Assembly: GCA_955652455.1 (NCBI GenBank)
Contig: CATPBU010000221.1
Coordinates: 1-8,631, forward strand
Direction of reading: 5' to 3'
Source of the DNA: Candidatus Dormiibacterota bacterium
GTDB lineage: Bacteria > Chloroflexota > Dormibacteria > UBA8260
Length of the DNA: 8,631 bases
Position numbers and translations under genes: made by a program. How positions within the stretch are numbered: position 1 is the stretch's first letter; each line of letters opens with the position of its first letter. Of this stretch, positions 1 to 5,690 are shown piece by piece. Below the pieces are notes generated by a model. That model searched no databases, was not told the DNA's origin, and was given only the letters and a program-made list of their open reading frames with translations.

Positions 1-477
1 CAGCGCCAGCATGTCGCCGGTGAGCAGGTTGCCCATGCTCATGGGCCCGAGATCGACCAGAGTATGCGTGCCGCTGGCCAGCGAACTGTGGACGATCGAC
101 GCCTCCTGGGCGAATTGGAACAGCGCCCCCACCACGATGAACCCGGCCCCGACGACCACCCCCTGGTAGAGCCCGAAGCGGCCGGCCAGGCGTGCCGCGA
201 CGTAGCCGCCGAGCAGCACCGCCAGGAATGTCGACACGCCCACGATGCCGCCATCGGCCGTCTGGAAGCCGGCGTTACCGAACGCGGCATTGGCCACCCC
301 GAGCCCGAGGTTGCTGAGCACGAACAGCGTCACCTCGCCGGCGATCAGCCCGACCACGCACGAGCGCCAGGAGACCTGTCCGCGCTCCGCTTGCGTGGCG
401 GAGACGGCTTGGCGCGGCGGCGCTGCGGGTGCCGGCTTGACGCGGGCGGGGGCGCGGCGGCGCTTGGCTGCGGGCAT
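1..477 (-). CDS. Small multi-pass membrane protein, C-terminus cut by window edge
   Basis: The reverse strand reads open from an ATG at 477 to the first base of the window (159 codons, no stop), so the C-terminus lies outside. Residues 1-39 form a basic, Pro/Ala-rich cytoplasmic tail beginning MPAAKRRR. Hydrophobic segments follow at about residues 40-62, 78-98 and 103-122, rich in Gly, Ala and Val (for example FLAVLLGGYVAARLAG). This gives at least three membrane helices with short loops. It resembles small integral membrane proteins of the TIGR04086/YrzE kind, but that is an impression of pattern only and no function is claimed. The start is supported by a TATACT box ending 8 bases upstream, which fits a leaderless transcript. 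It lies 44 nt downstream of the DUF3105 lipoprotein gene on the same strand, so read-through from that gene is also possible. Confidence 0.75.
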   Translation of the reverse strand, partial: MPAAKRRRAPARVKPAPAAPPRQAVSATQAERGQVSWRSCVVGLIAGEVTLFVLSNLGLGVANAAFGNAGFQTADGGIVGVSTFLAVLLGGYVAARLAGRFGLYQGVVVGAGFIVVGALFQFAQEASIVHSSLASGTHTLVDLGPMSMGNLLTGDMLAL

Positions 478-484
478 CGCGGTG

Positions 485-490
485 AGTATA
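485..490 (-). promoter_or_regulatory. -10 box TATACT of a leaderless promoter for the membrane protein
   Basis: On the minus strand TATACT is followed by a 7-nt spacer and then the ATG at 477, so transcription would start at or next to the A of the start codon. No Shine-Dalgarno sequence precedes the ATG. The region upstream is very GC-rich (a GGCCGGCC stretch at 497-504) and I see no clear -35 box. Confidence 0.55.
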
Positions 491-521
491 GAAGTGGCCG
501 GCCGGCGGGCCGTGGCGCGGC

Positions 522-1154
522 TCAGGGCTGCCCGAGCTCGGGTGCCTGGTTGACGTGGTTGGCGTAGAACTTCTGGATCTCGGTCATGTTCAGCGTGGAG
601 CCGATGGGATCGAACCAGTCCCAGGACACGACATCCCACTTCTCCTTCTGCGCCGCGTACGGGACGACGATGACCTTGGCGTAGGCGACGTTGCCAGCCG
701 GGTCAGGGGGAAGTTGGTGGTACCAGGTATTGAGGGTCTGCACGTCGGCGTCGCAACCGGACGGGCAGTTGTAGGTGACCACGACGTAGCCGTGCTCGAG
801 GTTGTGCAGCCAGTACTCGGCGGTCAACTTGGGAAGCGCCGACGGAGGGTATACGCCGGGCGAGATCGGCGCCAGGCCGACGCCCAGGCTGTAGTGGCAG
901 CCGCTGGTCGGCGGGTTGTGCAGGTACGTCACCGCGGTGCCCTGGACGACGTGGTAATGAGGCATCTCGGCGATGGGCTGGCCCACGGGGGCGGCATTGG
1001 TGTTCGGCGGCGACGGCGAGTATGGTGTCTGCCCGTTGGTGTCGCAGGTGCTGTTGCCGACGAAGTTGACGGTGATCCCCGTCGGGGTTGAGTCACCACC
1101 ACACGCGCTGAGCAGTGCGATGGCGGCGAGCAGCAGGAAAGAAAGGCGACGCAT
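522..1154 (-). CDS. DUF3105-type lipoprotein
   Basis: This is a 210-aa exported protein. Residues 1-17 are a lipoprotein signal peptide (MRRLSFLLLAAIALLSAC) with lipobox LSAC, so Cys18 should be lipidated and the mature protein anchored outside the membrane. After a Ser/Pro/Asn linker (to about residue 60) comes a compact domain with the hallmarks I associate with DUF3105: HYHV at 66-69, PPTSG at 81-85, a GVY at 100-102 and the signature HNLEHG at 117-122 followed by VVVTY. Several histidines (66, 68, 79, 87, 117, 121) and cysteines (86, 130, 134) could bind metal or form disulfides, but the biochemical role of the family is unknown to me. The reading frame stays open far upstream (to 1508), but that part overlaps coaE antisense. 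The signal peptide and an extended -10 box (TGTTAGAGT) 7 nt before ATG 1154 fix the start. It is divergent from coaE and followed by the membrane-protein gene at 477. Confidence 0.88.
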   Translation of the reverse strand: MRRLSFLLLAAIALLSACGGDSTPTGITVNFVGNSTCDTNGQTPYSPSPPNTNAAPVGQPIAEMPHYHVVQGTAVTYLHNPPTSGCHYSLGVGLAPISPGVYPPSALPKLTAEYWLHNLEHGYVVVTYNCPSGCDADVQTLNTWYHQLPPDPAGNVAYAKVIVVPYAAQKEKWDVVSWDWFDPIGSTLNMTEIQKFYANHVNQAPELGQP

Positions 1155-1161
1155 CGGGCCA

Positions 1162-1167
1162 ACTCTA
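1162..1167 (-). promoter_or_regulatory. Extended -10 box TAGAGT, leaderless promoter for the DUF3105 gene
   Basis: On the minus strand the sequence is TG-T-TAGAGT, matching the extended -10 form TGnTANNNT, with a 7-nt spacer to the ATG at 1154. No Shine-Dalgarno site is present. The same TAGAGT hexamer precedes the CoA-transferase-like gene at 3609. Confidence 0.6.
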
Positions 1168-1208
1168 ACAGGGGACATTTGCTGCGCCGCAGCGGCCATC
1201 GGGACGTG

Positions 1209-1214
1209 TACGGT
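1209..1214 (+). promoter_or_regulatory. -10-like box TACGGT before coaE
   Basis: TACGGT lies 6 nt before the coaE ATG at 1221 and is directly preceded by TG. This agrees with the leaderless pattern in the window, but the hexamer is weaker than the others. The divergent start at 1154 leaves only 66 nt for both promoters. Confidence 0.35.
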
Positions 1215-1220
1215 GCGTCG

Positions 1221-1829
1221 ATGCGGGTCATCGGCCTCACCGGCGGTATCGCCACGGGCAAGTCGACGGTGGCCGCAATGCTGGCGGCGCGCGGCGCGGT
1301 GGTCGTCGACGCCGACGTGCTCGCCCGCGAGGTGATCGCCCCGGGCCGGGCAGGCTATGACGAGGTGGTGGCACGTTTCGGACACGGCATCGTCGGCGAC
1401 GACGGAGAATTGGATCGCGCCGCGCTCGCCGCCATCGTCTTCGCCGACCCTGCAGCCCGGGCCGACCTCGAGGCGATCACCCATCCGAAGATCGGAGCGT
1501 TCATGCAAGCGCGCATCAACGCCGCGCTGGCGTCGTCAGCGCCACTGGCGGTGGCCGAGATCCCGCTGCTGTTCGAGCGCGGTCGCGATGCTGCATTCCC
1601 GGAGACGCTGCTCGTCTACGCACCGCGTGCGGTGCAGTTGCTGCGCATGCGTCAGCGCAACGGCTGGGATGCCGCGGCCGCGCAACAGCGGCTCGACGCT
1701 CAGCTGCCCATTGAGGAGAAGCGCGCGCGCGCCACCTGGGTCATCGACAACAGCGGTTCGCTGGACGCCACCGCAGGGCAGGTCGACGCCTGGTGGGACG
1801 ACGTCGTCTTGGACCACCACGGCGGTTGA
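1221..1829 (+). CDS. coaE: Dephospho-CoA kinase
   Basis: CoaE phosphorylates the 3'-hydroxyl of the ribose of dephospho-CoA with ATP, the last step of coenzyme A biosynthesis in the cytoplasm. The 202-aa product has the normal length of a single-domain CoaE. The P-loop is at residues 8-16 (GGIATGKST). An Asp pair follows at 30 and 32 (VDADVLARE), then the conserved THP at 87-89, the EIPLLFE segment at 113-119 that contributes to the CoA site, the arginine-rich RMRQRNG lid at 142-148 and the VIDNSG motif at 174-179. I chose ATG 1221 over the upstream in-frame start at 1179 because the family begins directly with the MRVIGLTGG strand and because a -10-like box lies 6 nt before it. It ends 11 nt from the convergent TetR gene. 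CoA is the cofactor of the CaiB-like enzyme nearby, but the gene orientation argues against co-transcription. Confidence 0.96.
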   Translation: MRVIGLTGGIATGKSTVAAMLAARGAVVVDADVLAREVIAPGRAGYDEVVARFGHGIVGDDGELDRAALAAIVFADPAARADLEAITHPKIGAFMQARINAALASSAPLAVAEIPLLFERGRDAAFPETLLVYAPRAVQLLRMRQRNGWDAAAAQQRLDAQLPIEEKRARATWVIDNSGSLDATAGQVDAWWDDVVLDHHGG

Positions 1830-1840
1830 CTCCGCGCCGC

Positions 1841-2467
1841 TCAGCCGGGCACACACATGCCGTCGATGAGCAGCGACAGCAGCTGTTCCTCGTCGCGCGT
1901 GTAGGCCTGCGCATCGTCGCGCGGCAGGGTGCCGATCACGTACCCGGTGAGCACCATCTCGGCGACGCCGAGCACCGCATACGTGGCCAGCTTGGCGTCG
2001 AGATCGGCGCGCACCTCACCGTTGGCGCGACCCTCGGCGATGATCCGCTCGATGAGATCGAACGCCACCAGCACCGCGGTGATGTCGTGCGACTCGAGGA
2101 ACTCGTACGACCGGGTGATCTCGTTGATCATCACCGTCATCAGGTCGTTGTCCTGGCGATAGGTTTCCACCCAGAAGTGAATGAGACGGCGCATCCGCTG
2201 GCGGAATGGGGCGGGAGTGCGTCCCAGCTCCTCGAGGTAGGCCACATACTGCGCCCAGCGCTCGGCGAAGATTGCGCTGAGGATCTCCTCCTTGTTGCGG
2301 AAGTGGTGATAGACGAGCCCATAGGCGATGCCGGCGCGCTCGGCGATGTCTGCCACACGGGTGCCGTGCACCCCACGGCGTGCGAACACCTCGGTGGCCG
2401 CTTCGATGATCCGCTCGCGGGTGCGGGCACTGCGTCGCGTCGGGCGCGCCGCCGGCCGCACCTTCAC
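1841..2467 (-). CDS. TetR/AcrR-family transcriptional regulator
   Basis: This 208-aa protein has a basic N-terminal extension (residues 1-18) and a TetR DNA-binding domain at about 19-65. The recognition-helix region reads VADIAERAGIAYGLVYHHF (38-56), followed by the usual RNKEEIL. Residues 70-205 form the all-helical ligand-binding and dimerisation domain typical of the family. The start is GTG at 2467, overlapping the TGA of the upstream CoA-transferase-like gene as GTGA, so translation is probably coupled. A second in-frame GTG two codons downstream is possible. Being the second gene of a two-gene unit with an acyl-CoA enzyme, it probably controls that unit and may respond to an acyl-CoA or related lipid, as FadR-type TetR proteins do. 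That is inference from context, since the ligand domain gives no specific clue. Confidence 0.93.
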   Translation of the reverse strand: MKVRPAARPTRRSARTRERIIEAATEVFARRGVHGTRVADIAERAGIAYGLVYHHFRNKEEILSAIFAERWAQYVAYLEELGRTPAPFRQRMRRLIHFWVETYRQDNDLMTVMINEITRSYEFLESHDITAVLVAFDLIERIIAEGRANGEVRADLDAKLATYAVLGVAEMVLTGYVIGTLPRDDAQAYTRDEEQLLSLLIDGMCVPG

Positions 2468-3609
2468 GCCGTCACCCGCTCCGCGACCAGCCGCTCGAAC
2501 TCGCTGTCATCGACGCCGACCTCGGCGAGCACGATGCGGCTGTCGGCGCCGTACCCGGGAGCGTGTCCCGCCGGGGCGTGGCCGTGCTCGCCGACGTGGA
2601 ACGGGAACCACGCGAGCTGTCCGTCGACGTCGTCGGCCCGATGGCGCACCTGGGCGTCGCCGAGAACCTGGTCGACGTCGAGCACGGGCTCGCAGCAGAC
2701 GTCATGACCGGCGAAGTGGTCGCGCCAGTGCGAGCGCGTGCCCGTGAGCAGCGCGCTCTCGAGTCGGCCGGCGACGCGTTCCGCCTCGTCGCCGGTGGCG
2801 AACGCGTCGCCGGCGACGTCGTCGACGCCGAGCAGCTCGCAGAGACGCGTCCAGAATTTCGGCTCCAACGCGGCGACGCTCATCCAGCCGTCGGCGCAGC
2901 GATAGACCCGATAACAGGGGTGGCCGCCGTTGAGCAGCATCCGCGCCGCACCGAACGAGCCGCCGCCAAGTGAGGCCGCGATGTGCGGCGCCATCCAGCT
3001 GAGCACGCCGTCGACCATCGACACATCGCAGTGGCTGCCCACGCCGGTGCGGTCGCGCAGCCGGAGCGCGGCGAGGATGGCGGCGACAGCGCCGAGTGAG
3101 CCGCCGCCGATGTCGGCGATCTGCACGCCGGGGACGACCGGCCGCCCGTCGGCGCTCCCGGTGATTCCCAGCGCACCAGCCCGGGCCAGGTAGTTGAGGT
3201 CATGCCCGACGAGCAGCCGATCTGGGCCATCCTGGCCAAAGCCTGAGATGCTGCAGATCACCAGGCGCGGGTTGCGCTCGTGCAGCGCTGCCGGGCTCAG
3301 TCCCACCCGGTCGAGCACTCCGGGGCGGAAGCTCTCGAGCACGACATCGAAGCGCGCCACCAGCTCCAGGAAGAGCTGGCGACCTCGCGTTGACTTGAGG
3401 TCGAGGCGAAGCGAGCGCTTGTCGCGGTTCAGCGTGGTGAACATCACCGATGTCCCGTCCCGCAGCGGTGGCATCCAGCGCATGTAGTCGCCGCCGTCGA
3501 GGTCCTCCACCTTGACCACCTCCGCGCCCAGGCCGGCCAGGATCATGGTGGCAAACGGTCCCGGGAGCAGTCGGCTGAGGTCGAGGACACGCACTCCGGA
3601 CAGAGGCAT
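2464..3609 (-). CDS. CaiB/BaiF family III CoA-transferase, alpha-methylacyl-CoA racemase-like
   Basis: The family moves CoA between carboxylic acids or, in the racemase branch, epimerises 2-methylacyl-CoA thioesters during branched-chain lipid and sterol side-chain breakdown. The 381-aa product has the normal length and starts with MPLSGVRVLDLSRLLPGPFA. Other family marks are LGAEVVKVE (27-35), NRDKRSLRLDLK (61-72) and the SISGFGQDGP stretch (120-129). GHDLNYLARAG (135-145) and IADIGGGS (164-171) place His136 and Asp166 where mycobacterial racemase MCR has its catalytic His126/Asp156. Glu249 in AALEPKFW matches the MCR Glu241 region. GHD with this glutamate favours a racemase-like enzyme over formyl- or carnitine-type transferases, but the true substrate cannot be read from sequence. 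The ATG at 3609 has a TAGAGT box 9 nt upstream and no Shine-Dalgarno site. The 3' end overlaps the TetR gene by 4 nt. Confidence 0.92.
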   Translation of the reverse strand: MPLSGVRVLDLSRLLPGPFATMILAGLGAEVVKVEDLDGGDYMRWMPPLRDGTSVMFTTLNRDKRSLRLDLKSTRGRQLFLELVARFDVVLESFRPGVLDRVGLSPAALHERNPRLVICSISGFGQDGPDRLLVGHDLNYLARAGALGITGSADGRPVVPGVQIADIGGGSLGAVAAILAALRLRDRTGVGSHCDVSMVDGVLSWMAPHIAASLGGGSFGAARMLLNGGHPCYRVYRCADGWMSVAALEPKFWTRLCELLGVDDVAGDAFATGDEAERVAGRLESALLTGTRSHWRDHFAGHDVCCEPVLDVDQVLGDAQVRHRADDVDGQLAWFPFHVGEHGHAPAGHAPGYGADSRIVLAEVGVDDSEFERLVAERVTA

Positions 3610-3618
3610 CGGTCAGCG

Positions 3619-3624
3619 ACTCTA
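3619..3624 (-). promoter_or_regulatory. -10 box TAGAGT for the CaiB-like/TetR operon
   Basis: On the minus strand TAGAGT is followed by 9 nt and then the ATG at 3609, implying a leaderless transcript or a leader of only a few bases. The hexamer equals the one before the DUF3105 gene. I see no convincing -35 box. Confidence 0.45.
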
Positions 3625-3641
3625 ATGGAGCACTCGCTTCG

Positions 3642-3657
3642 GCTGTGCAACAGCTGT
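3642..3657. promoter_or_regulatory. Small inverted and direct repeats, candidate operator
   Basis: In the divergent region, GCTGT-GCA-ACAGC (3642-3654) is a 5-bp inverted repeat that overlaps the 8-bp palindrome ACAGCTGT (3650-3657). GCTGTG also occurs twice (3642 and 3653). It lies between the two opposed -10 boxes, where a TetR dimer could block both. The symmetry is short, so chance is a real alternative. Confidence 0.2.
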
Positions 3658-3659
3658 GG

Positions 3660-3665
3660 TAGATT
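3660..3665 (+). promoter_or_regulatory. Extended -10 box TAGATT for the 168-aa protein gene
   Basis: TGGTAGATT matches the extended -10 form TGnTANNNT on the plus strand. A start near 3672 would leave a leader of about 100 nt before the ATG at 3776, in contrast to the leaderless genes around it. The candidate operator at 3642-3657 lies just upstream. Confidence 0.4.
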
Positions 3666-3759
3666 GCAAAGGCAACCGCATGGTCAGCAACGCCGAGATG
3701 GTCCGATGAAAACGGTGTGTTTCGCACCGATGACGGGGCCGCGCGTTGCCGCGGGGACG

Positions 3760-3765
3760 GAGGAG
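3760..3765 (+). promoter_or_regulatory. Shine-Dalgarno site GGAGGA deciding the start at 3776
   Basis: GGAGGA ends 10 nt before ATG 3776 and only 1 nt before the alternative ATG at 3767. The spacing therefore favours 3776, or initiation at 3776 with a small fraction elsewhere. It is one of the few clear ribosome-binding sites in the window. Confidence 0.55.
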
Positions 3766-3775
3766 GATGGCGAGC

Positions 3776-4282
3776 ATGGATGAGCTTGTCATCAAGGTGC
3801 CCTCGCCGTTCAGCGGGGTCGATGACGTCGGTTTCAGCGCGCGCTATCCCAGCCAGGCGTGGAACGAGCGCCTCCGCGACGTTCCGTTCATCGTCGAGGG
3901 CCCGTCATTGCCGATGCGCCGGCTCGTCGAGCGCCTCAGTCTGTTCACGGCCAAGGACTCGCTGATCACCGTGACCGGTGACGACGAGGCCTACAGCTGG
4001 ACCGCTCCTGTGCAGCTCACCGACGAGGTCTGCGTGCTCGCTTTCCGCGACCAGAGCCTCCGTGAGCTCGCCGCTGACGCCCAGGCGGGGCGGCAGTACA
4101 TCTGGAACCTGGTCCGCCCCCTGGCATTCACCTTCTTGCGCGATTGCGTCCGCCTCGGCGGCCTCCGGCTCGCTGACCGGATCGTGGTGGTGGTCGACGT
4201 GGGCCACGGGCCGGTCGTCGACCTGGAGCTGCAGCGCACCGCGATCAGCGCGGAGAACGGCACCCTCCTGCTCGCGGCCTGA
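3776..4282 (+). CDS. Hypothetical 168-aa soluble protein of unknown family
   Basis: I do not recognise this protein. It begins MDELVIKVPSPFSG, has no signal peptide or membrane segment and looks like a cytoplasmic alpha/beta protein. A strand-rich N-terminal half contains SLITVTGDDEAYSWTAPVQL (about residues 62-81). A mostly helical middle follows (RELAADAQAGRQYIWNLVRP, about 97-116). The C-terminus has a strongly hydrophobic strand, DRIVVVVDVGHGPVVDLEL (about 134-152), preceded by Arg/Leu-rich helices. The only cysteines are in VCVLAF and RDCVRL. There is a Shine-Dalgarno site for ATG 3776; an in-frame ATG at 3767 and a TTG at 3746 are less likely. It is transcribed divergently from the CaiB-like/TetR operon and converges with the Pro-rich membrane protein gene 13 nt away. 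Codon usage looks like that of its neighbours. Real gene with good likelihood, function unknown. Confidence 0.8.
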   Translation: MDELVIKVPSPFSGVDDVGFSARYPSQAWNERLRDVPFIVEGPSLPMRRLVERLSLFTAKDSLITVTGDDEAYSWTAPVQLTDEVCVLAFRDQSLRELAADAQAGRQYIWNLVRPLAFTFLRDCVRLGGLRLADRIVVVVDVGHGPVVDLELQRTAISAENGTLLLAA

Positions 4283-4295
4283 AGTCCGGGCGTGG

Positions 4296-4739
4296 TCAGT
4301 GGGTTGGGGTCGGCGTCCCCAGCGGCGTTCCGAACGGCGGCGGAGTCGCCGTGGCTGCAGGGATGGGCACCGGTGTCGCCGTCGGCGTCGTGGACGCACC
4401 TGGTGACATCGACGAGGTCGGCGTCGCCGGTGGCCGGACCGGCGCCGTCGGGCAGTTGGCCAGCGCCGGGTTGAACGCTGTCGGCATCGGCGTCGGAACA
4501 AGCGCCGTCGCGGAAGGGCTCGGGGTTGCGCTGCCTGAGGCCTTCGCCGTCGCGGTCGCTTTCGCCGGCGCCGGGGTGGCTGTGACCACGTACGGCGTGT
4601 AGGAAGGGCACGGCGCCAGCGAGGGCACCGGCGGCGAGTGCGAGCCGGTGATCGCCAGCGACAGGGCCACGGCCACCGCACCGACGAGCACCGTGAGCAC
4701 GAAGGTGATCGCACCCCATTCGCGCCGGAACAGGCTCAC
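4296..4739 (-). CDS. Single-pass membrane protein with Pro/Thr/Ala-rich extracytoplasmic tail
   Basis: The 147-aa product starts with a short basic cytoplasmic segment (residues 1-9, SLFRREWG after the initiator). One membrane helix follows (about 10-31, ITFVLTVLVGAVAVALSLAI), then about 115 residues dominated by Pro, Thr, Ala and Ser. The tail holds many TP/ATP units, almost no charged residues and two cysteines (44 in APCPSYTPYV, 96 in LANCPTAP) that could form a disulfide. Such regions often span the cell wall and are common O-glycosylation targets in Gram-positive actinobacteria. The GTG start at 4739 overlaps the galU TGA as GTGA, and the long reading frame continuing upstream to 5090 is antisense-frame noise within galU. 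The tight coupling to galU suggests a role at the envelope, but no enzyme motif is present. Low complexity makes homology searches unreliable. Confidence 0.8.
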   Translation of the reverse strand: MSLFRREWGAITFVLTVLVGAVAVALSLAITGSHSPPVPSLAPCPSYTPYVVTATPAPAKATATAKASGSATPSPSATALVPTPMPTAFNPALANCPTAPVRPPATPTSSMSPGASTTPTATPVPIPAATATPPPFGTPLGTPTPTH

Positions 4740-5599
4740 GCAGGCACCACGGAGAGCGCGTCGCGCAGCGCAGCGGCCAGAGCGGGTCGGTCCATGGCCA
4801 GCCGTGCGTTGGTGGCCAGCCATCCGGCCGGCGTGCCGACGTCGAGCAGCTCGCCGGAGAACTCCACCCCGTGCACCGCGCCGCCATCGATGAGCGTGGC
4901 GATGCCGTCGGTGAGCTGGATCTCCCCGCCGGCGCCGGGCTTGGTGACGCGGAGCGCCTCGAAGATGTTCGGGGTGAGCACGTAGCGGCCCATGATGGCG
5001 AGATCGCTGGCCGCCTCGTCCGGCGCGGGCTTCTCGACCACCGCGGTGACCCGGTGCACCCGTCCCTGCGACTCCGCCACCGTCGCGCACCCGTACCGGG
5101 AGATCTGCTCTCGCGCGACGCGCATCAGGGCCAGTATGGGAGTGCGGTATTGCCGGTACGCGTCAGCGAGCTGGCGGAGAACCGGCACCGGTCCATGCGA
5201 CAGGTCGTCGGGGAGCATGCACATGAACGGGTGATCGCCAACCGCCTCCGCCGCGCAGAGCACCGCGTGGCCGAGGCCAAGCGGCTCGTCCTGACGAACC
5301 CAGGTGAAGTCGGCGAGGTGGTCGCTGTCGCGCACCGACTGCAGCTCTTCGAGCTTGCCGCGTGCCTCGAGGAACTGCTCGAGCTCGGGCTGGACGGTGA
5401 AATGCTGCTGGATCAGCTCCTTGCCGTCGCTGATGACAATCACCATCTCGCGCGCGCCCGCGTCGACCGCCTCCTCGACGCCCCACTGGATGACGGGACG
5501 ATCGAGCACGGGAAGCAGCTCCTTCGGGAGTGCCTTGGTGGCGGGGAGAAAGCGTGTCCCCAGGCCGGCGGCGGGGATCACGCAGTGGCGGAGTTCCAC
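4736..5599 (-). CDS. galU: UTP--glucose-1-phosphate uridylyltransferase
   Basis: GalU makes UDP-glucose from UTP and glucose-1-phosphate in the cytoplasm, supplying glycans, glycolipids and trehalose or galactose pathways. The 287-aa length is normal for the bacterial enzyme. The nucleotide-binding loop is at residues 10-27 (AAGLGTRFLPATKALPKE). Other hallmarks are the QDEPLGLGHAV motif at 103-113, the metal-binding region MLPDD at 128-132, VVEKP at 187-191, GAGGEIQLTD at 222-231 and LDVGTPAGW at 252-260. All expected catalytic-core motifs are intact. The start codon is GTG at 5599, giving the family-typical start of a few residues before the VIPAAGLGT strand. A GACAAT box lies 8 nt upstream and there is no Shine-Dalgarno site. 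The 3' end overlaps the membrane protein gene by 4 nt, so the two form an operon. It is divergent from argS. Confidence 0.97.
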   Translation of the reverse strand: MELRHCVIPAAGLGTRFLPATKALPKELLPVLDRPVIQWGVEEAVDAGAREMVIVISDGKELIQQHFTVQPELEQFLEARGKLEELQSVRDSDHLADFTWVRQDEPLGLGHAVLCAAEAVGDHPFMCMLPDDLSHGPVPVLRQLADAYRQYRTPILALMRVAREQISRYGCATVAESQGRVHRVTAVVEKPAPDEAASDLAIMGRYVLTPNIFEALRVTKPGAGGEIQLTDGIATLIDGGAVHGVEFSGELLDVGTPAGWLATNARLAMDRPALAAALRDALSVVPA

Positions 5600-5607
5600 G
5601 GCGGCGC

Positions 5608-5613
5608 ATTGTC
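5608..5613 (-). promoter_or_regulatory. -10-like box GACAAT before galU
   Basis: GACAAT on the minus strand stands 8 nt before the GTG start at 5599 and keeps the key A2 and T6 positions, but lacks T1. The spacing matches the leaderless genes in this window. Confidence 0.35.
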
Positions 5614-5663
5614 GCCTGTGTGGTGCTTGCCATGCTCTTCGTGGTCGAGGACTCGGCGCTCCC

Positions 5664-5669
5664 TACACT
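5664..5669 (+). promoter_or_regulatory. -10 box TACACT for argS
   Basis: TACACT on the plus strand predicts a start near 5676. The leader would be about 15 nt to ATG 5691 and would carry a weak GAGGG. A perfect GGAGGT at 5694-5699 lies inside the first codons and is spaced 3 nt from an alternative in-frame GTG at 5703. Confidence 0.4.
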
Positions 5670-5690
5670 GTCGCCAGCTGTGAGGGTGGC

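Noticed and set aside
531..542. 12-bp perfect palindrome CCCGAGCTCGGG
   Set aside because: It lies within the last codons of the DUF3105 gene, has no loop or T-tract and is plausible by chance in GC-rich DNA.
64..567. Plus-strand open frame of 167 codons
   Set aside because: Antisense to the membrane protein and lipoprotein genes, with His/Arg/Asp-rich shadow composition and no start signals.
1155..1508. N-terminal extension of the DUF3105 protein (118 codons)
   Set aside because: It overlaps coaE on the other strand, and a proper lipoprotein signal peptide begins at 1154.
1793..2707. Plus-strand open frame of 304 codons
   Set aside because: It is antisense to the TetR and CoA-transferase-like genes, whose frames carry clear domains.
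4300..4600. Repeated GTCGGCGTCG-like units that resemble a short-repeat array
   Set aside because: They are irregular and explained by the Thr/Pro/Ala codons of the membrane protein tail; there is no regular repeat-spacer structure, so not a CRISPR array.
3905..4887. Long Arg/Pro-rich minus-strand frames of 269 and 298 codons
   Set aside because: They are alternative frames of the repetitive Pro-rich gene and the antisense of the 168-aa gene; no domain or start site fits.
5304..5690. Upstream extension of argS to 681 codons
   Set aside because: It runs antisense through galU, and the normal ArgRS N-terminus begins at 5691 or 5703.
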